Below the pieces are notes generated by a model. That model was not told where the DNA came from. It searched no databases and saw only the letters and a program-made list of their open reading frames with translations. From positions 1,240,001-1,304,000 of the forward strand of contig OY782499.1 in NCBI GenBank assembly GCA_963677815.1: DNA of 64,000 nucleotides, read 5' to 3'. How positions within the stretch are numbered: position 1 is the stretch's first letter; every line of letters begins with the position of its first letter. The position numbers and the translations under genes are program-made. Shown piece after piece: positions 45,270 through 54,716 of the stretch. Source of the stretch: JAEKNW01 sp963677815 (GTDB lineage Bacteria; Cloacimonadota; Cloacimonadia; Cloacimonadales; JAFGVF01).

Positions 45270-46196
45270 ATGTTTAAACAGAAGATATTACTTTTTGGTT
45301 TACTACTTTTAGCATCACTTAATGCTAACGAGCTTATCTTTGAAGATAGTTTTGAATCATACCAAGACTTTAGCCTGCAATTTGATCCTTGGGTTCTAAG
45401 AGATGTTGACTTATGCCCTACTTGGTGGATCATGGATTACTATTTCTACTCACAACAATCACCCATGGCTTTTATAATTTTTAATCCTAGTATGACAAGT
45501 CCACCTATAGAACAGGAACATTATTTCCCTTCAGAAGGAGATAAATACATTGTGTCATTTTGCCCTACATTACCCCCAAATGATGACTGGTTGATATCTC
45601 CCCTTATGTTTATCGAGGATGATACTACAGTCTCATTCATGGCAAAATCGATAGTGGAAGAGTATGGATTAGAAAGATTTAATGTTCTTGTTTCATTAGG
45701 CTCGACAGATCCTGAGGATTTTACTCTCATATCAGGTGATCCTTATGTTGAGGCTCCTGCTGAATGGACAAATTTTTCTTATAGTTTGGATAATTATAGT
45801 GGCGAGATGGCTAGAATTGCAATCCAATGTGTATCAGATAACTCTTTTATATTTATGGTTGATGATTTTAAAGTAACAGCCCCTAATATCACTAGTAATA
45901 GTTCTGATGTCAGTCTTGCTACTTTTGAATTGCTTGGAAATTTCCCAAACCCCTTTAACCCGGAAACTACCATTCATTTTACAACAGTAAAAGAGTCTGC
46001 TGTGAAATTGCAAGTTTATAATATGCGAGGGCAACTAGTGAAAACACTAGTTAATGCAAAATTGAAAGCTGGAAAGCACTCGATTGTTTGGAATGGTAGA
46101 AATGAGAACAAGGAAAAAGTATCTTCAGGTATTTATTTGTATAAAGTTTCTTCTGGTAAAGAAAATCGTGTAAATAAAATGATACTCATGAAATAG
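45270..46196 (+). CDS. Secreted cleaved-adhesin / choice-of-anchor J protein
   Basis: 308 residues: signal peptide (LLFGLLLLASLNA), a jelly-roll domain of the cleaved adhesin/choice-of-anchor J type (FEDSFESYQDF start, DDWLISPLMFI, ARIAIQCVSDNSFIFMVDDFKV end) and a sorting domain (NFPNPFNPET, YNMRGQLVKTL, SSGIYLYKVSS, KMILMK). In gingipains this jelly-roll domain contributes to adhesion. It follows the beta-helix gene by 21 bases and is probably co-transcribed. Confidence 0.82.
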   Translation: MFKQKILLFGLLLLASLNANELIFEDSFESYQDFSLQFDPWVLRDVDLCPTWWIMDYYFYSQQSPMAFIIFNPSMTSPPIEQEHYFPSEGDKYIVSFCPTLPPNDDWLISPLMFIEDDTTVSFMAKSIVEEYGLERFNVLVSLGSTDPEDFTLISGDPYVEAPAEWTNFSYSLDNYSGEMARIAIQCVSDNSFIFMVDDFKVTAPNITSNSSDVSLATFELLGNFPNPFNPETTIHFTTVKESAVKLQVYNMRGQLVKTLVNAKLKAGKHSIVWNGRNENKEKVSSGIYLYKVSSGKENRVNKMILMK

Positions 46197-46220
46197 TTGA
46201 TAGAAAAGTAAATATTATTT

Positions 46221-46360
46221 TGCAAACGTAACTTCCATAATTTCGCCGAATATATGTTATAGAAATGTTAGGGAATCACCCCCTATGTCCCCCTCAAAGA
46301 AGGGGATTTGCTAAATTCTGTAAAGCTCTACTGCTATATTTTGCTTTAAATAAGATGAAT
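46221..46360 (+). repeat. Family B-type repeat with CCCCCTCAAAGAAGGGG core
   Basis: TGCAAACGTAACTTCCATAA to GCTTTAAATAAGATGAAT, almost identical to 50086-50238. The core TCCCCCTCAAAGAAGGGGA is shared with copies near 15.13 and 58.55 kb. Intergenic, before the first FG-GAP gene. Confidence 0.65.
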
Positions 46361-46394
46361 GATATGCTAATATATTAACCTCATAGGAGGATCA

Positions 46395-48032
46395 ATGAAA
46401 TTATTAAAATATTGCTGTGTTACTCTAATGTTGCTTATAACTCTGAATGCCTTTGCCCAAAATTATATGGATATAATGAATACTTTTGAAGGACCTTGGA
46501 GAAATAGCGAGTATGGTAAAGGGATGGCAACCTTAGATTTTAATGCTGATGGAGTTGATGATTTGTTTGTTTTGGCAATGGAAGAAGGAAATCAAGGAGA
46601 GATTCATATTTTCTGGGGAGGAGAAAATTTTGGGTATAATAATGAACCGAACCAGATAACAACTTTGACTGATTATAATGTCAGTTTAGGAATATTTTCT
46701 TGTGGAGATGTCAATGGAGATGGTTATGAAGATTTAGCAATAGAGGGAGTAATTTTGTTTGGTCTCAACAATCCTGATTTTCATTTTTATCGTTTCTACT
46801 ACGGTGGACCTGATGCAGAACTAGATTTCACTGATTACGATTATGAATACGGCTACCTGGTAGGTCCAGGATATTATAGTGACAGAGAATGGTTTACTTC
46901 CTGTCTGGGTGACGTTAATGGTGACGGATGTGATGATATGGGATTTATACTTTCACGAGACTCAATGTCCAGAGCTTTAGGAATTATGTTGGGTGGAACA
47001 TTTGAAATGATTGTTGTTGAGAACTTTATCCAACCTTTCTCTTTTAATATTGAACCTATGGGTGATTTAAATAATGATGGCTATGCTGATTTTGCTGTAG
47101 GATATCTAAATTATTCTAATGAAAATATTACAAAAATATATTATGGAGACTCTTCATTATCACTAACAGAGTATGAAATTATCTGCAATTATGAACAAAC
47201 TTATGAATTTAACGGTGCAATAACAGTTGGTGATATGAATGGAGACGGATTACCTGACTTTCTTTATCCAATTACCGAAAATTACCATTCTGATAATTTT
47301 GGGTTAGCTTGCTGGGGAGATAGTTTTGAAAATTCGACACTGTATCCCATACAGTGTAACCCTCCGTATTCAAGTTTCATACTGGGGGCTAGCGGTTTTG
47401 GACAATTGATAAAACACGGTGATTTTAATGGAAATGGCTATAGTGATTTTGTTGGAGGTAATTCGTCCTATGGCTTATGGGATGGGACAGCAGCTATATG
47501 GTTAGGAGGAGAAAATCCTAACGGCATCTATGATTTACAACTAACATGTCCAATATATCCTGAGTTTTCAGGATATTTTGGTTTAAATGTAAATGTTGGA
47601 GACTATAATAATGATGGCTATGATGATATTGCAATCTCAGCTCCAGATGATTGGGGAGGTTATGCAACTCCTGGATATGTAACAATTTATGCTGGTAATC
47701 CTAATTTAACAGACACAACAGTAGCTAATGAAGATAACGATGTATTTCCTCAAGCAAGAACTAATTTAATCATCTATCCGAACCCTGTCAACAGTAAAAA
47801 TATGAAGATAAATCTAAAACTTGAGGGACAATTACCCAAGAATATAGAAAACGCGATGATTTCTGTCTATAATCTCAAAGGACAGAAAGTTCATGAGAGA
47901 AAACTCAACCCTTCAAATATCAAAAACTCTAGTGATGCTATTAAACTAGAATCATTAGCATCAGGATTTTATATCGCTACTATCAAAATTAATAACAAAA
48001 GACTAGCAACATCAAAATTTATTGTTAAGTAA
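46395..48032 (+). CDS. Secreted FG-GAP repeat protein, copy 1
   Basis: 545 residues with a signal peptide (LLITLNAFA). Seven calcium-binding FG-GAP/VCBS-like repeats: DFNADGVDD, DVNGDGYED, DVNGDGCDD, DLNNDGYAD, DMNGDGLPD, DFNGNGYSD, DYNNDGYDD, consistent with an integrin-like beta propeller. The sorting domain follows (LIIYPNPVNSKN, YNLKGQKVHE, SGFYIATIKIN, SKFIVK). The start has AGGAGGATCA as ribosome site. A near-duplicate gene lies 193 bases downstream. An extracellular binding role is inferred. Confidence 0.8.
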   Translation: MKLLKYCCVTLMLLITLNAFAQNYMDIMNTFEGPWRNSEYGKGMATLDFNADGVDDLFVLAMEEGNQGEIHIFWGGENFGYNNEPNQITTLTDYNVSLGIFSCGDVNGDGYEDLAIEGVILFGLNNPDFHFYRFYYGGPDAELDFTDYDYEYGYLVGPGYYSDREWFTSCLGDVNGDGCDDMGFILSRDSMSRALGIMLGGTFEMIVVENFIQPFSFNIEPMGDLNNDGYADFAVGYLNYSNENITKIYYGDSSLSLTEYEIICNYEQTYEFNGAITVGDMNGDGLPDFLYPITENYHSDNFGLACWGDSFENSTLYPIQCNPPYSSFILGASGFGQLIKHGDFNGNGYSDFVGGNSSYGLWDGTAAIWLGGENPNGIYDLQLTCPIYPEFSGYFGLNVNVGDYNNDGYDDIAISAPDDWGGYATPGYVTIYAGNPNLTDTTVANEDNDVFPQARTNLIIYPNPVNSKNMKINLKLEGQLPKNIENAMISVYNLKGQKVHERKLNPSNIKNSSDAIKLESLASGFYIATIKINNKRLATSKFIVK

Positions 48033-48149
48033 AAGAGATTAACAAAAAGTACAAAGAAGAGATTATCCACTGATTACACTGATTAACCCAGATTAATACT
48101 GATTTTACGATGGTGTAATTACAATTTTATAAAAAGTTGGGAATAAATA

Positions 48150-48178
48150 TTGACATCTAAAATCATAAATCATATCTT
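48150..48178 (+). promoter_or_regulatory. Promoter of the second FG-GAP gene
   Basis: TTGACA (48150-48155), 17-base spacer, TATCTT (48173-48178), 48 bases before the ATG. The copy 1 gene lacks the same hexamers at this distance, so the duplicates may be expressed differently. Confidence 0.45.
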
Positions 48179-48225
48179 AGGATTATAACTTAAATAGTAA
48201 AGTTACTAACCTCATAGGAGGATCA

Positions 48226-49884
48226 ATGAAATTGTTAAGATATTGCTGTGTTACTCTAATGTTGCTTATAACTCTGAATGCCTTTGCCCAAAATTATATG
48301 GATACAATGAATACTTTTGAAGGACCGTGGGGAAATAGTGAATATGGTAAATGGATGGCAACCTTAGATTTCAATGCAGACGGTATTGATGATTTGTTTG
48401 TTTTGGCACGTGAAGAAGTTGGACATCCTGGCGAAGTTCATGTTTTCTGGGGTGGAAATAATTTTGATTATAATAATAGTCCTGACTACATAATGATTTT
48501 AACAGATAACTCTCCAGGTTATGACATTTTTCCAAGTTACGGAGTCTTTGCCTGTGGAGATGTCAATGGAGATGGTTATGAAGATTTAGCAATAGAGGGA
48601 GTAATTTTGTTTGGTCTCAACAATCCTGATTTTCATTTTTATCGTTTCTACTACGGTGGACCTGATGCAAAACTTGATTTCACTGATTATGATTATGAAT
48701 ACGGTTACCTGGTAGGTCCAGGATATTATAGTGACAGAGAAGCATTTTCTTCCTGCTTGGGAGATGTTAATGGTGACGGATGTGATGATATGGGATTTGG
48801 CTTACAAAGGGAGTCTGGGTCAAGAGATCTCGGAATCATGGTAGGTGGAACTTTTGAGATTATTATTGTGGAAAATTTTCTACAGCAATTAGCTTCTAAT
48901 ATTGAAGCAATGGGAGATTTAAATAATGATGGTTTTGCTGATTTTGCTGTAGGATATCTGAATTTTTCCAATGAAAATATTACTAAAATATATTATGGAG
49001 ATTCTACCTTATCGCTTACTAATAATAACATAATTTGCAATTATGATCTAACTTATGATTTTAACGGTGCGATAACAGTTGGTGATATGAACGGAGATGG
49101 ATCACCTGATTTTCTTTTTCCTACTACAGAAGAGAATACCTCTGATTATTTTGGCTTAGCCCTTTGGCAAGATACTTTTGAAAATTCAAATTTATTACCA
49201 ATAATATGCAATCAATATCATCCTACATACATTAGCGGATCTTCAAGCTTTGGTAGAAGAATTAAGCACGGTGATTTAAATGGAGATGGCTATAGTGATT
49301 TTGTTGGAAGTAATTCGTCCTATGGCTTATGGGATGGGACAGCAGCTATATGGTTAGGTGGAGAAAATTCTAACGGCATCTATGATTTACAGCTAACATG
49401 TCCAATATATCCTGAGTTTTCAGGATATTTTGGTTCAAATGTAAATATCGGAGACTATAATAATGATGGCTATGATGATATTGCAATCTCAGCTCCAGAT
49501 GATTGGGGAGGTTATGCAACTCCTGGATATGTAACGATTTATGCCGGCAATCCCAATTTAACAGACACAACAGTAGCAAATGAAAATAACGATGTTTCAC
49601 CTCAAGTAAACACTAATTTAATCATCTATCCTAACCCAGTTTCCAGTAAAAATATTAAGATAAATCTAAAGTTTGAGGGTCATTTACCCAAGAATATAGA
49701 AAACGCGATGATTTCTGTCTATAATCTCAAAGGACAGAAAGTTCATGAGAGAAACTTAAACACCACTAATATCAAAAACTCTAGTGATGCTATTAAACTA
49801 GAATCATTAGCATCAGGATTTTATATCGCTACTATCAAAATTAATAACAAAAGACTAGCAACATCAAAATTTATTGTTAAATAA
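48226..49884 (+). CDS. Secreted FG-GAP repeat protein, copy 2
   Basis: 552 residues, tandem duplicate of the preceding gene with near-identical signal peptide, C-terminal third and ribosome-site region (CCTCATAGGAGGATCA). The same seven FG-GAP repeats are present. Differences cluster between the repeats in the first half (for example a 7-residue insertion around residue 90, NSPGYDIF) and at residues 300-320. The pattern fits a duplication with diversification of exposed loops or partial gene conversion of the ends. Confidence 0.8.
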   Translation: MKLLRYCCVTLMLLITLNAFAQNYMDTMNTFEGPWGNSEYGKWMATLDFNADGIDDLFVLAREEVGHPGEVHVFWGGNNFDYNNSPDYIMILTDNSPGYDIFPSYGVFACGDVNGDGYEDLAIEGVILFGLNNPDFHFYRFYYGGPDAKLDFTDYDYEYGYLVGPGYYSDREAFSSCLGDVNGDGCDDMGFGLQRESGSRDLGIMVGGTFEIIIVENFLQQLASNIEAMGDLNNDGFADFAVGYLNFSNENITKIYYGDSTLSLTNNNIICNYDLTYDFNGAITVGDMNGDGSPDFLFPTTEENTSDYFGLALWQDTFENSNLLPIICNQYHPTYISGSSSFGRRIKHGDLNGDGYSDFVGSNSSYGLWDGTAAIWLGGENSNGIYDLQLTCPIYPEFSGYFGSNVNIGDYNNDGYDDIAISAPDDWGGYATPGYVTIYAGNPNLTDTTVANENNDVSPQVNTNLIIYPNPVSSKNIKINLKFEGHLPKNIENAMISVYNLKGQKVHERNLNTTNIKNSSDAIKLESLASGFYIATIKINNKRLATSKFIVK

Positions 49885-49921
49885 GTTAACCTCTTCTTAA
49901 TTACAAGGAGAAGAACAAGTT

Positions 49922-50050
49922 TTGAAAAATCCACTTCTTTCCATGAAAGAACATTATAGATCTTTTGTTGAAAACAATCCTATAGTAAAAATATCAGAAC
50001 CATCCTTTAAAAAGTATGTTTCAGAAATTGATGCAATTAAACCCAAATAA
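49922..50050 (+). pseudogene. Short open frame cut off by a family B repeat
   Basis: TTG 49922 (AAGGAGAAGAAC upstream) opens 42 codons: KNPLLSMKEHYRSFVENNPI to IDAIKPK. The last three codons and the stop come from the start of the family B repeat (CCCAAATAATGC at 50042). This looks like the N-terminal part of a gene truncated by the insertion. No family was recognised. Confidence 0.4.
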
Positions 50051-50238
50051 TGCAGTAGACCTTTGTGAATAGCACTATATTCTTCTGCAAACGTAACTTC
50101 CATAATTTCGCCGAATATATGTTATAGAAATGTTAGGGAATCACCCCCTATGTCCCCCTCAAAGAAGGGGATTTGCTAAAAGAATCTGCACTCTTCTGTA
50201 AAGCTCTACTGCGATATTTTGCTTTAAATAAGATGAAT
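50042..50238 (+). repeat. Family B repeat, copy with divergent right end
   Basis: Begins CCCAAATAATGCAGTAGACC. It includes the CCCCCTCAAAGAAGGGG core and ends GCTTTAAATAAGATGAAT as in 46221-46360 instead of the usual CATCTGGGATAA. The family A element follows after 6 bases. Confidence 0.6.
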
Positions 50239-50244
50239 AGTTAA

Positions 50245-50878
50245 GGCTCAAGTTCAAGTCTGGTGGAAATTATGTTGCATTATTTTGCACTAGATATTGT
50301 ATTACAGTAGTTTACGGATTATAAGTTACTATTGATAGTATTATTTTAGCAGAATAAGACATAATCCCAAATAATGCAATAGATCTTTGATAATAGCACT
50401 ATATTCTTTTGCAAAAGTAACTTACATAATTCTACCGAATATATATATTATATGCGTCCGAATTCTGTAAGCTATTTTGCTAAAAGAATCTGCACTCTTC
50501 TCTAAAGCTCTACTGCATCATCTAGGATAATCCTGAAAGGATAGGTCTTATATCCCTAAAGGGGATTAATAGTTTAGCCCAGGGTAAAATCCTGAAGGGA
50601 TTGCAACCCTGGGTAATGATGTATATAAAAAGCCTAACCCTGTAAGGGTTTAATAAAAACATATATACCAATGATTTAATATTATAATTAGTTACCATTA
50701 TATTAAACCCTTACAGGGTTAGGTCGTAATTTTGGATATTGTTCCTGGGGTGACGATCCTTATAGGATCTTACCCCAGGCTAAATTATTAATCCCTTTCA
50801 GGGATACTTTGGATAATCACACTAATGATAAAATTTTATATTTTATTAAATTTTTTCCACCAGACTTGAACTTGAGCC
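50245..50878 (+). mobile_element. Family A MITE-like element, copy 3, carrying a nested family B element
   Basis: Termini GGCTCAAGTTCAAGTCTGG and its exact complement, flanked by a perfect 8-bp duplication ATAGTTAA on each side. Without the 161-bp insert at 50366-50526 and one 5-bp duplication, it has the same 468-bp length and almost the same sequence as 1001-1468. It lies between the FG-GAP pair and the M14 peptidase gene. Confidence 0.9.
50366..50526 (+). mobile_element. Family B element nested in family A
   Basis: CCCAAATAATGCAATAGATC ... CTGCATCATCTAGG, 161 bp, flanked by ATAAT on both sides (50361-50365, 50527-50531). The uninterrupted sequence is known from the other family A copies, which contain a single ATAAT at this point. 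This shows both the element borders and the 5-bp duplication. Confidence 0.85.
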
Positions 50879-50888
50879 ATAGTTAATC

Positions 50889-50946
50889 CTTTATTGTTAG
50901 TTACTCAATAAAACATTGGAAATTTATAGAGAGAGTAACAATCAAG
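50889..50946. repeat. Family C hairpin repeat, diverged copy 3
   Basis: CTTTATTGTTAGTTACTCAA ... AGAGAGTAACAATCAAG with imperfect pairing; compare 899-956 and 15021-15078. Confidence 0.5.
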
Positions 50947-51031
50947 AGATAATTAAGAGTGATAAGTAATATTCATTGACAAATAAATTCATCAAGCAAA
51001 AATAATATCACTAAACATTTGGAGAATATAT

Positions 51032-53587
51032 ATGTTAAGAAAAGTTATAGTCATATTCCTACTTGTTGTTATACAAGGTCTATTTTCATCAGTTCCGGAA
51101 AAATACATCAGTATAACAATACAATCACCAGAAGATATTTCCAGTCTAACTAAATTAGTATCAATAGATAACAGGCAAGATAATACTATCTATGCTTATG
51201 CTCTGCCAGAGCAACTAGAAAGATTACAGGAATTAGGTATCATATATGAGTTACAAACACTTCCAATGGATGAACGAGCAACTCTTACTATGGCTACAAA
51301 TATTGATGAAATGTCTAATTGGGATAGATATCCTACTTATGAAGTTTACTTAGAAATGATGAATAATTTTGCTATTGATTATCCAGAATTATGTACTATT
51401 CAAAACATTGGTTATTCTCAGAATAACAGACAAATACCAGTAGTTAAAATAACTAGTAATGTTAATCAAGAGTCTGCAAAGCCTGGTTTTTATTACTCAG
51501 GTCAAATGCATGGTGATGAAGTAGTTTCATATATATTATTACTTAGGTTGATAGATGAGCTTCTAAGTAATTATGGTAGTGACCAAGAGATTACGGATTT
51601 AGTTAATACAACTGAAATTTGGATAAATCCTTTAGCTAACCCAGATGGAACCTATTATGGAGGTAATAATACTGTTAGTAATGCTAGAAGATATCTTGCC
51701 AATAATTTAGATGCCAACAGAAATTTTATAGATTTTATTGATGGTTATCCTGGAACAGGTGCATCTACATCGGTTTCTCAAGAGAACTTAGATCAAATAA
51801 GCTTTATGACAGGTAAAGGAATTGTCATGTCTGCCAACACCCACAGTGGGCAAGAAGTAGTAAATTATGCCTGGGATACGATACCTGAACTTCATCCAGA
51901 TGATGCTTGGTTCCAGCAAATATGTAGAGTTTATGCTGATGCAGTACACGAAGATGCTCCTGCAACTTACATGGATGGTTTCGATGATGGTATAACAAAT
52001 GGTTATGATTGGTATGAAGCAAACGGCACTCGTCAAGATTACGCAATATATTATCTGGGTATCAAAGAGATAACTATTGAACATTCTATGGTTAAGTTAT
52101 TAGATGTTAGTGAATTGAATAATCACTGGAACTATAACAGAGATGCCCTTCTACTGCTAATGGAACAAGTGCATTACGGTATCAAGGGAAGCATAAGTGA
52201 TTATCAAGGCAATCCACTGGAAGGGACGATTGAAATTTTAAACCATGACACTGAGGTCACCAAGGTGAAATCAAATGCAGATTTTGGCGATTATTATCGA
52301 CCAATAAATCCAGGGACTTATGATGTCGAGATAAGTGTTGAAGGATATGATTCCCAAATTTTTACTAATGTAGTTGTGGAAGCTAACAGCTCAGTGATTG
52401 TTAATGCTGTCTTTGGTCAAGCCCAAATAGATCAGACGCTTGAATTTAATAATGGGTGGAATTTAATTAGCTATAATCTAAATTACGATAATTCTGCACC
52501 ACAAATAATTTTCTCAGATGTCTTAGATAATATTGAAGAAATAAAAAATCTCACAGCCAGCTATTCTCCATCACTTCCTTATTATTTTAATACTCTTGAT
52601 AGCTTATCTCCTCAAGAAGCTTACTGGGTAAGAACAAATGATGCTTGCCAACTTCAGCTCCAAGCTTATGCTTATGATGATCAAACTGCAATAAATTTAA
52701 CTTCTGGTTGGAATCTTGTGGGCTATTTACCTCAAGAATCATTAGAACCGGAACTTGCCCTTGCTAACATAAGTGATTATTTACTACAGGTTAAAGATTT
52801 AACATCAATCTATAATCCATCTATGCCTAATGCCTTTAATACTATGGAACTTATGACTCCTAATAGGGGTTATTGGATTGAAGTTTCCCAAGATTGTACT
52901 TTGCTTTATAACAATCTAGTTGCTAAATCAACAAGACAAGAAATTGAATATCCATGGGAGATAGCCATTTATCCAAATAATACAGCAGTAATCTATGCTG
53001 AGTTTGCTAGTCAAGACTTACAAATTGATTTTGAAAATGACTTCATAGGTGCTTTTTCTGATAATCAATGTCTGGGAGCTGGACAAATGGGAATCTATAC
53101 TGATAGCCAAGGTTCTGCTAGAAATGTTGTAGCTATTTTAGTACAAATGCCAAGCAATGAAGAAAATATAAGCTTTGTTTATTACAAAGGTGCAAGTGGG
53201 GAAGAAGTACCGCTAAATCAACAACTTATGGTAGAAGCTGGACAAGAGTATGGTTATTTAGAAAATAATCTAGTTTACTTAAATTATCAGCCAACTAATA
53301 ATTATTCTGATAATCTTGGGCAAGTTAATCCCATTGAGCTAAGATGCAATGAAAATCCTTTTAATGATTTGTTAAGTATTCAAGTTAAATCAAAGAAAGA
53401 TCAAGAGTTGAAACTAAGCTTATATAACTTAAAAGGTCAGAAAGTAGCTAGCAAAAGCCTTATGGTCAAGAAGAACAGGAATAGAGAAATAAGCTTTAAT
53501 ACTAATGATTTAGCTTGTGGAATCTACTTCTTGAAAAGTGATAACTGTGGAAAAACATCAACACTCAAACTTGTGAAAATTAAATAA
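51032..53587 (+). CDS. Secreted M14 zinc carboxypeptidase with sorting domain
   Basis: 851 residues with a signal peptide (VIVIFLLVVIQGLFSS). The M14 domain spans about 105-385: zinc ligands in GQMHGDE (His and Glu) and NTHSG (His), substrate site NPDGTYYGGN and DANRNF, and catalytic Glu in KEITIEHS. A CarboxypepD_reg-like domain (IKGSISDYQGNPLEGTIEI) follows at about 390-465. Two copies of a GWNL(I/V)-x-Y...YW(V/I) module lie at about 475-640. The C-terminus is a sorting domain (NPFNDLLSIQV, YNLKGQKVAS, CGIYFLKS). It removes C-terminal residues from peptides outside the cell, fitting the C25 protease of the window and an amino-acid-fermenting lifestyle. Confidence 0.88.
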   Translation: MLRKVIVIFLLVVIQGLFSSVPEKYISITIQSPEDISSLTKLVSIDNRQDNTIYAYALPEQLERLQELGIIYELQTLPMDERATLTMATNIDEMSNWDRYPTYEVYLEMMNNFAIDYPELCTIQNIGYSQNNRQIPVVKITSNVNQESAKPGFYYSGQMHGDEVVSYILLLRLIDELLSNYGSDQEITDLVNTTEIWINPLANPDGTYYGGNNTVSNARRYLANNLDANRNFIDFIDGYPGTGASTSVSQENLDQISFMTGKGIVMSANTHSGQEVVNYAWDTIPELHPDDAWFQQICRVYADAVHEDAPATYMDGFDDGITNGYDWYEANGTRQDYAIYYLGIKEITIEHSMVKLLDVSELNNHWNYNRDALLLLMEQVHYGIKGSISDYQGNPLEGTIEILNHDTEVTKVKSNADFGDYYRPINPGTYDVEISVEGYDSQIFTNVVVEANSSVIVNAVFGQAQIDQTLEFNNGWNLISYNLNYDNSAPQIIFSDVLDNIEEIKNLTASYSPSLPYYFNTLDSLSPQEAYWVRTNDACQLQLQAYAYDDQTAINLTSGWNLVGYLPQESLEPELALANISDYLLQVKDLTSIYNPSMPNAFNTMELMTPNRGYWIEVSQDCTLLYNNLVAKSTRQEIEYPWEIAIYPNNTAVIYAEFASQDLQIDFENDFIGAFSDNQCLGAGQMGIYTDSQGSARNVVAILVQMPSNEENISFVYYKGASGEEVPLNQQLMVEAGQEYGYLENNLVYLNYQPTNNYSDNLGQVNPIELRCNENPFNDLLSIQVKSKKDQELKLSLYNLKGQKVASKSLMVKKNRNREISFNTNDLACGIYFLKSDNCGKTSTLKLVKIK

Positions 53588-53829
53588 ATTTAGTTGTTTT
53601 TCATAATAATGGCCTCTTCTTTGATTATCGTGAAGTAATTATCTAGTTTGTAGATAGTTCTTAGACGTGACTCATTAGAATTTAGGGGAAAAAAGTAAAA
53701 AAAAATAATTTTTTCCTTGCCAAAATTATTTTAAAATGAATAATGTATTTAGACTTAGATGAAAGATAATAAAACTTCTTATCTCTAAGCTTAAAATAAA
53801 CCTACAGACCCTACATAGAATGCCCTCCG

Positions 53830-53868
53830 ACAGCGGGGTTACCACCCGGTAACTTCGCTGTTTTTTTT
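53830..53868 (+). terminator. Strong rho-independent terminator directly before the PHP gene
   Basis: ACAGCG-GG-GTTACC-ACCC-GGTAAC-TT-CGCTGT is a two-part stem followed by eight T. It lies 243 bases after the M14 gene but only 23 before the PHP-gene ATG. It may end the M14 transcript or act as an attenuator or sRNA terminator; TTGCCA at about 53717 could be a -35 element for a short RNA. Confidence 0.75.
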
Positions 53869-53891
53869 ATTTTATCTAAGGAGATTAATTA

Positions 53892-54641
53892 ATGAAGAAA
53901 GACTTCCATATTCACAGCCATATTAGTAAAGATAGCAGGCAAAATCCTGAGGAAATTATTCTCAAAGCTATTGAACTAAACTATGATGAAATTGCTTTTA
54001 CTGATCATTTAGAATTTTTATTCCCTAAATGGTCTTTCCATCAAGACTATTCTTTTGCAAAATATATGAATTATTATACTGAACTGCAAGAAAAATATGC
54101 AGATAAAATTAAAATTTTAAGAGGAATAGAAATAGGTGAGTATCAAGAAACTAAATCCCAAGTTGAAGATTATTTTGCTGGTTCTAGACCAGATATTGTT
54201 CTTGCTTCTATCCATACAATTTTGCCTGATAAAGATGTTTCCCTTCCTTTTACGAATCCACTATCTCAACAAGAAATAATAAAATACTATAAAGCTAATC
54301 TCCAGCTAGTTGAAAATTGTGATCTTGATATTCTTGCCCATCTTGGTATCTTTACTAGATATTTAAAACATGATATTAAGCCAGCTTTACCAGTTTGCAA
54401 AGATATTTTTCAGGTAATGCTAGAGAAAAATATTGCTTTGGAAATCAACTATTCTGGCTTGAGAAAAGCTAACAAGCAATTTATTCCACATCTAGAGGTG
54501 CTAGACCTATATGCTAGCCAAGGAGGAAGGCTTATCTCTATTGGCTCTGATAGTCATCAACTAAGTGATTTCAATGATAATTATGATGAGACTTGGAGAA
54601 TATTGAATGCTAATGGTTTTGGGATTTTTGAACAGATTTAA
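53892..54641 (+). CDS. PHP-domain histidinol-phosphatase family protein
   Basis: 249 residues of the HisK-type PHP fold. Metal-binding residues are visible: HIH near residues 6-8, FTDHLEF, GIEIGEY, SIHT, AHLGIFTRY and GSDSH near the C-terminus. Family members hydrolyse histidinol phosphate in histidine synthesis, but relatives act on other phosphoesters and no his genes are nearby. Ribosome site AAGGAGATTAATT. Followed by a hairpin CATCCGCA/TGCGGATG at 54668-54697 without T-tract. Confidence 0.85.
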   Translation: MKKDFHIHSHISKDSRQNPEEIILKAIELNYDEIAFTDHLEFLFPKWSFHQDYSFAKYMNYYTELQEKYADKIKILRGIEIGEYQETKSQVEDYFAGSRPDIVLASIHTILPDKDVSLPFTNPLSQQEIIKYYKANLQLVENCDLDILAHLGIFTRYLKHDIKPALPVCKDIFQVMLEKNIALEINYSGLRKANKQFIPHLEVLDLYASQGGRLISIGSDSHQLSDFNDNYDETWRILNANGFGIFEQI

Positions 54642-54716
54642 TCTATTTTTAGCTCTTTAGTAGACACCATCCGCAAAGATAACTGGGAATGCGGATGACC
54701 ACATCTGCAAAAAAAA

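Noticed and set aside
53825..53865. Minus-strand sequence GGGTGGTAACC resembling a T-box antiterminator
   Set aside because: It is the complement of the plus-strand terminator, and no minus-strand gene follows that it could control.
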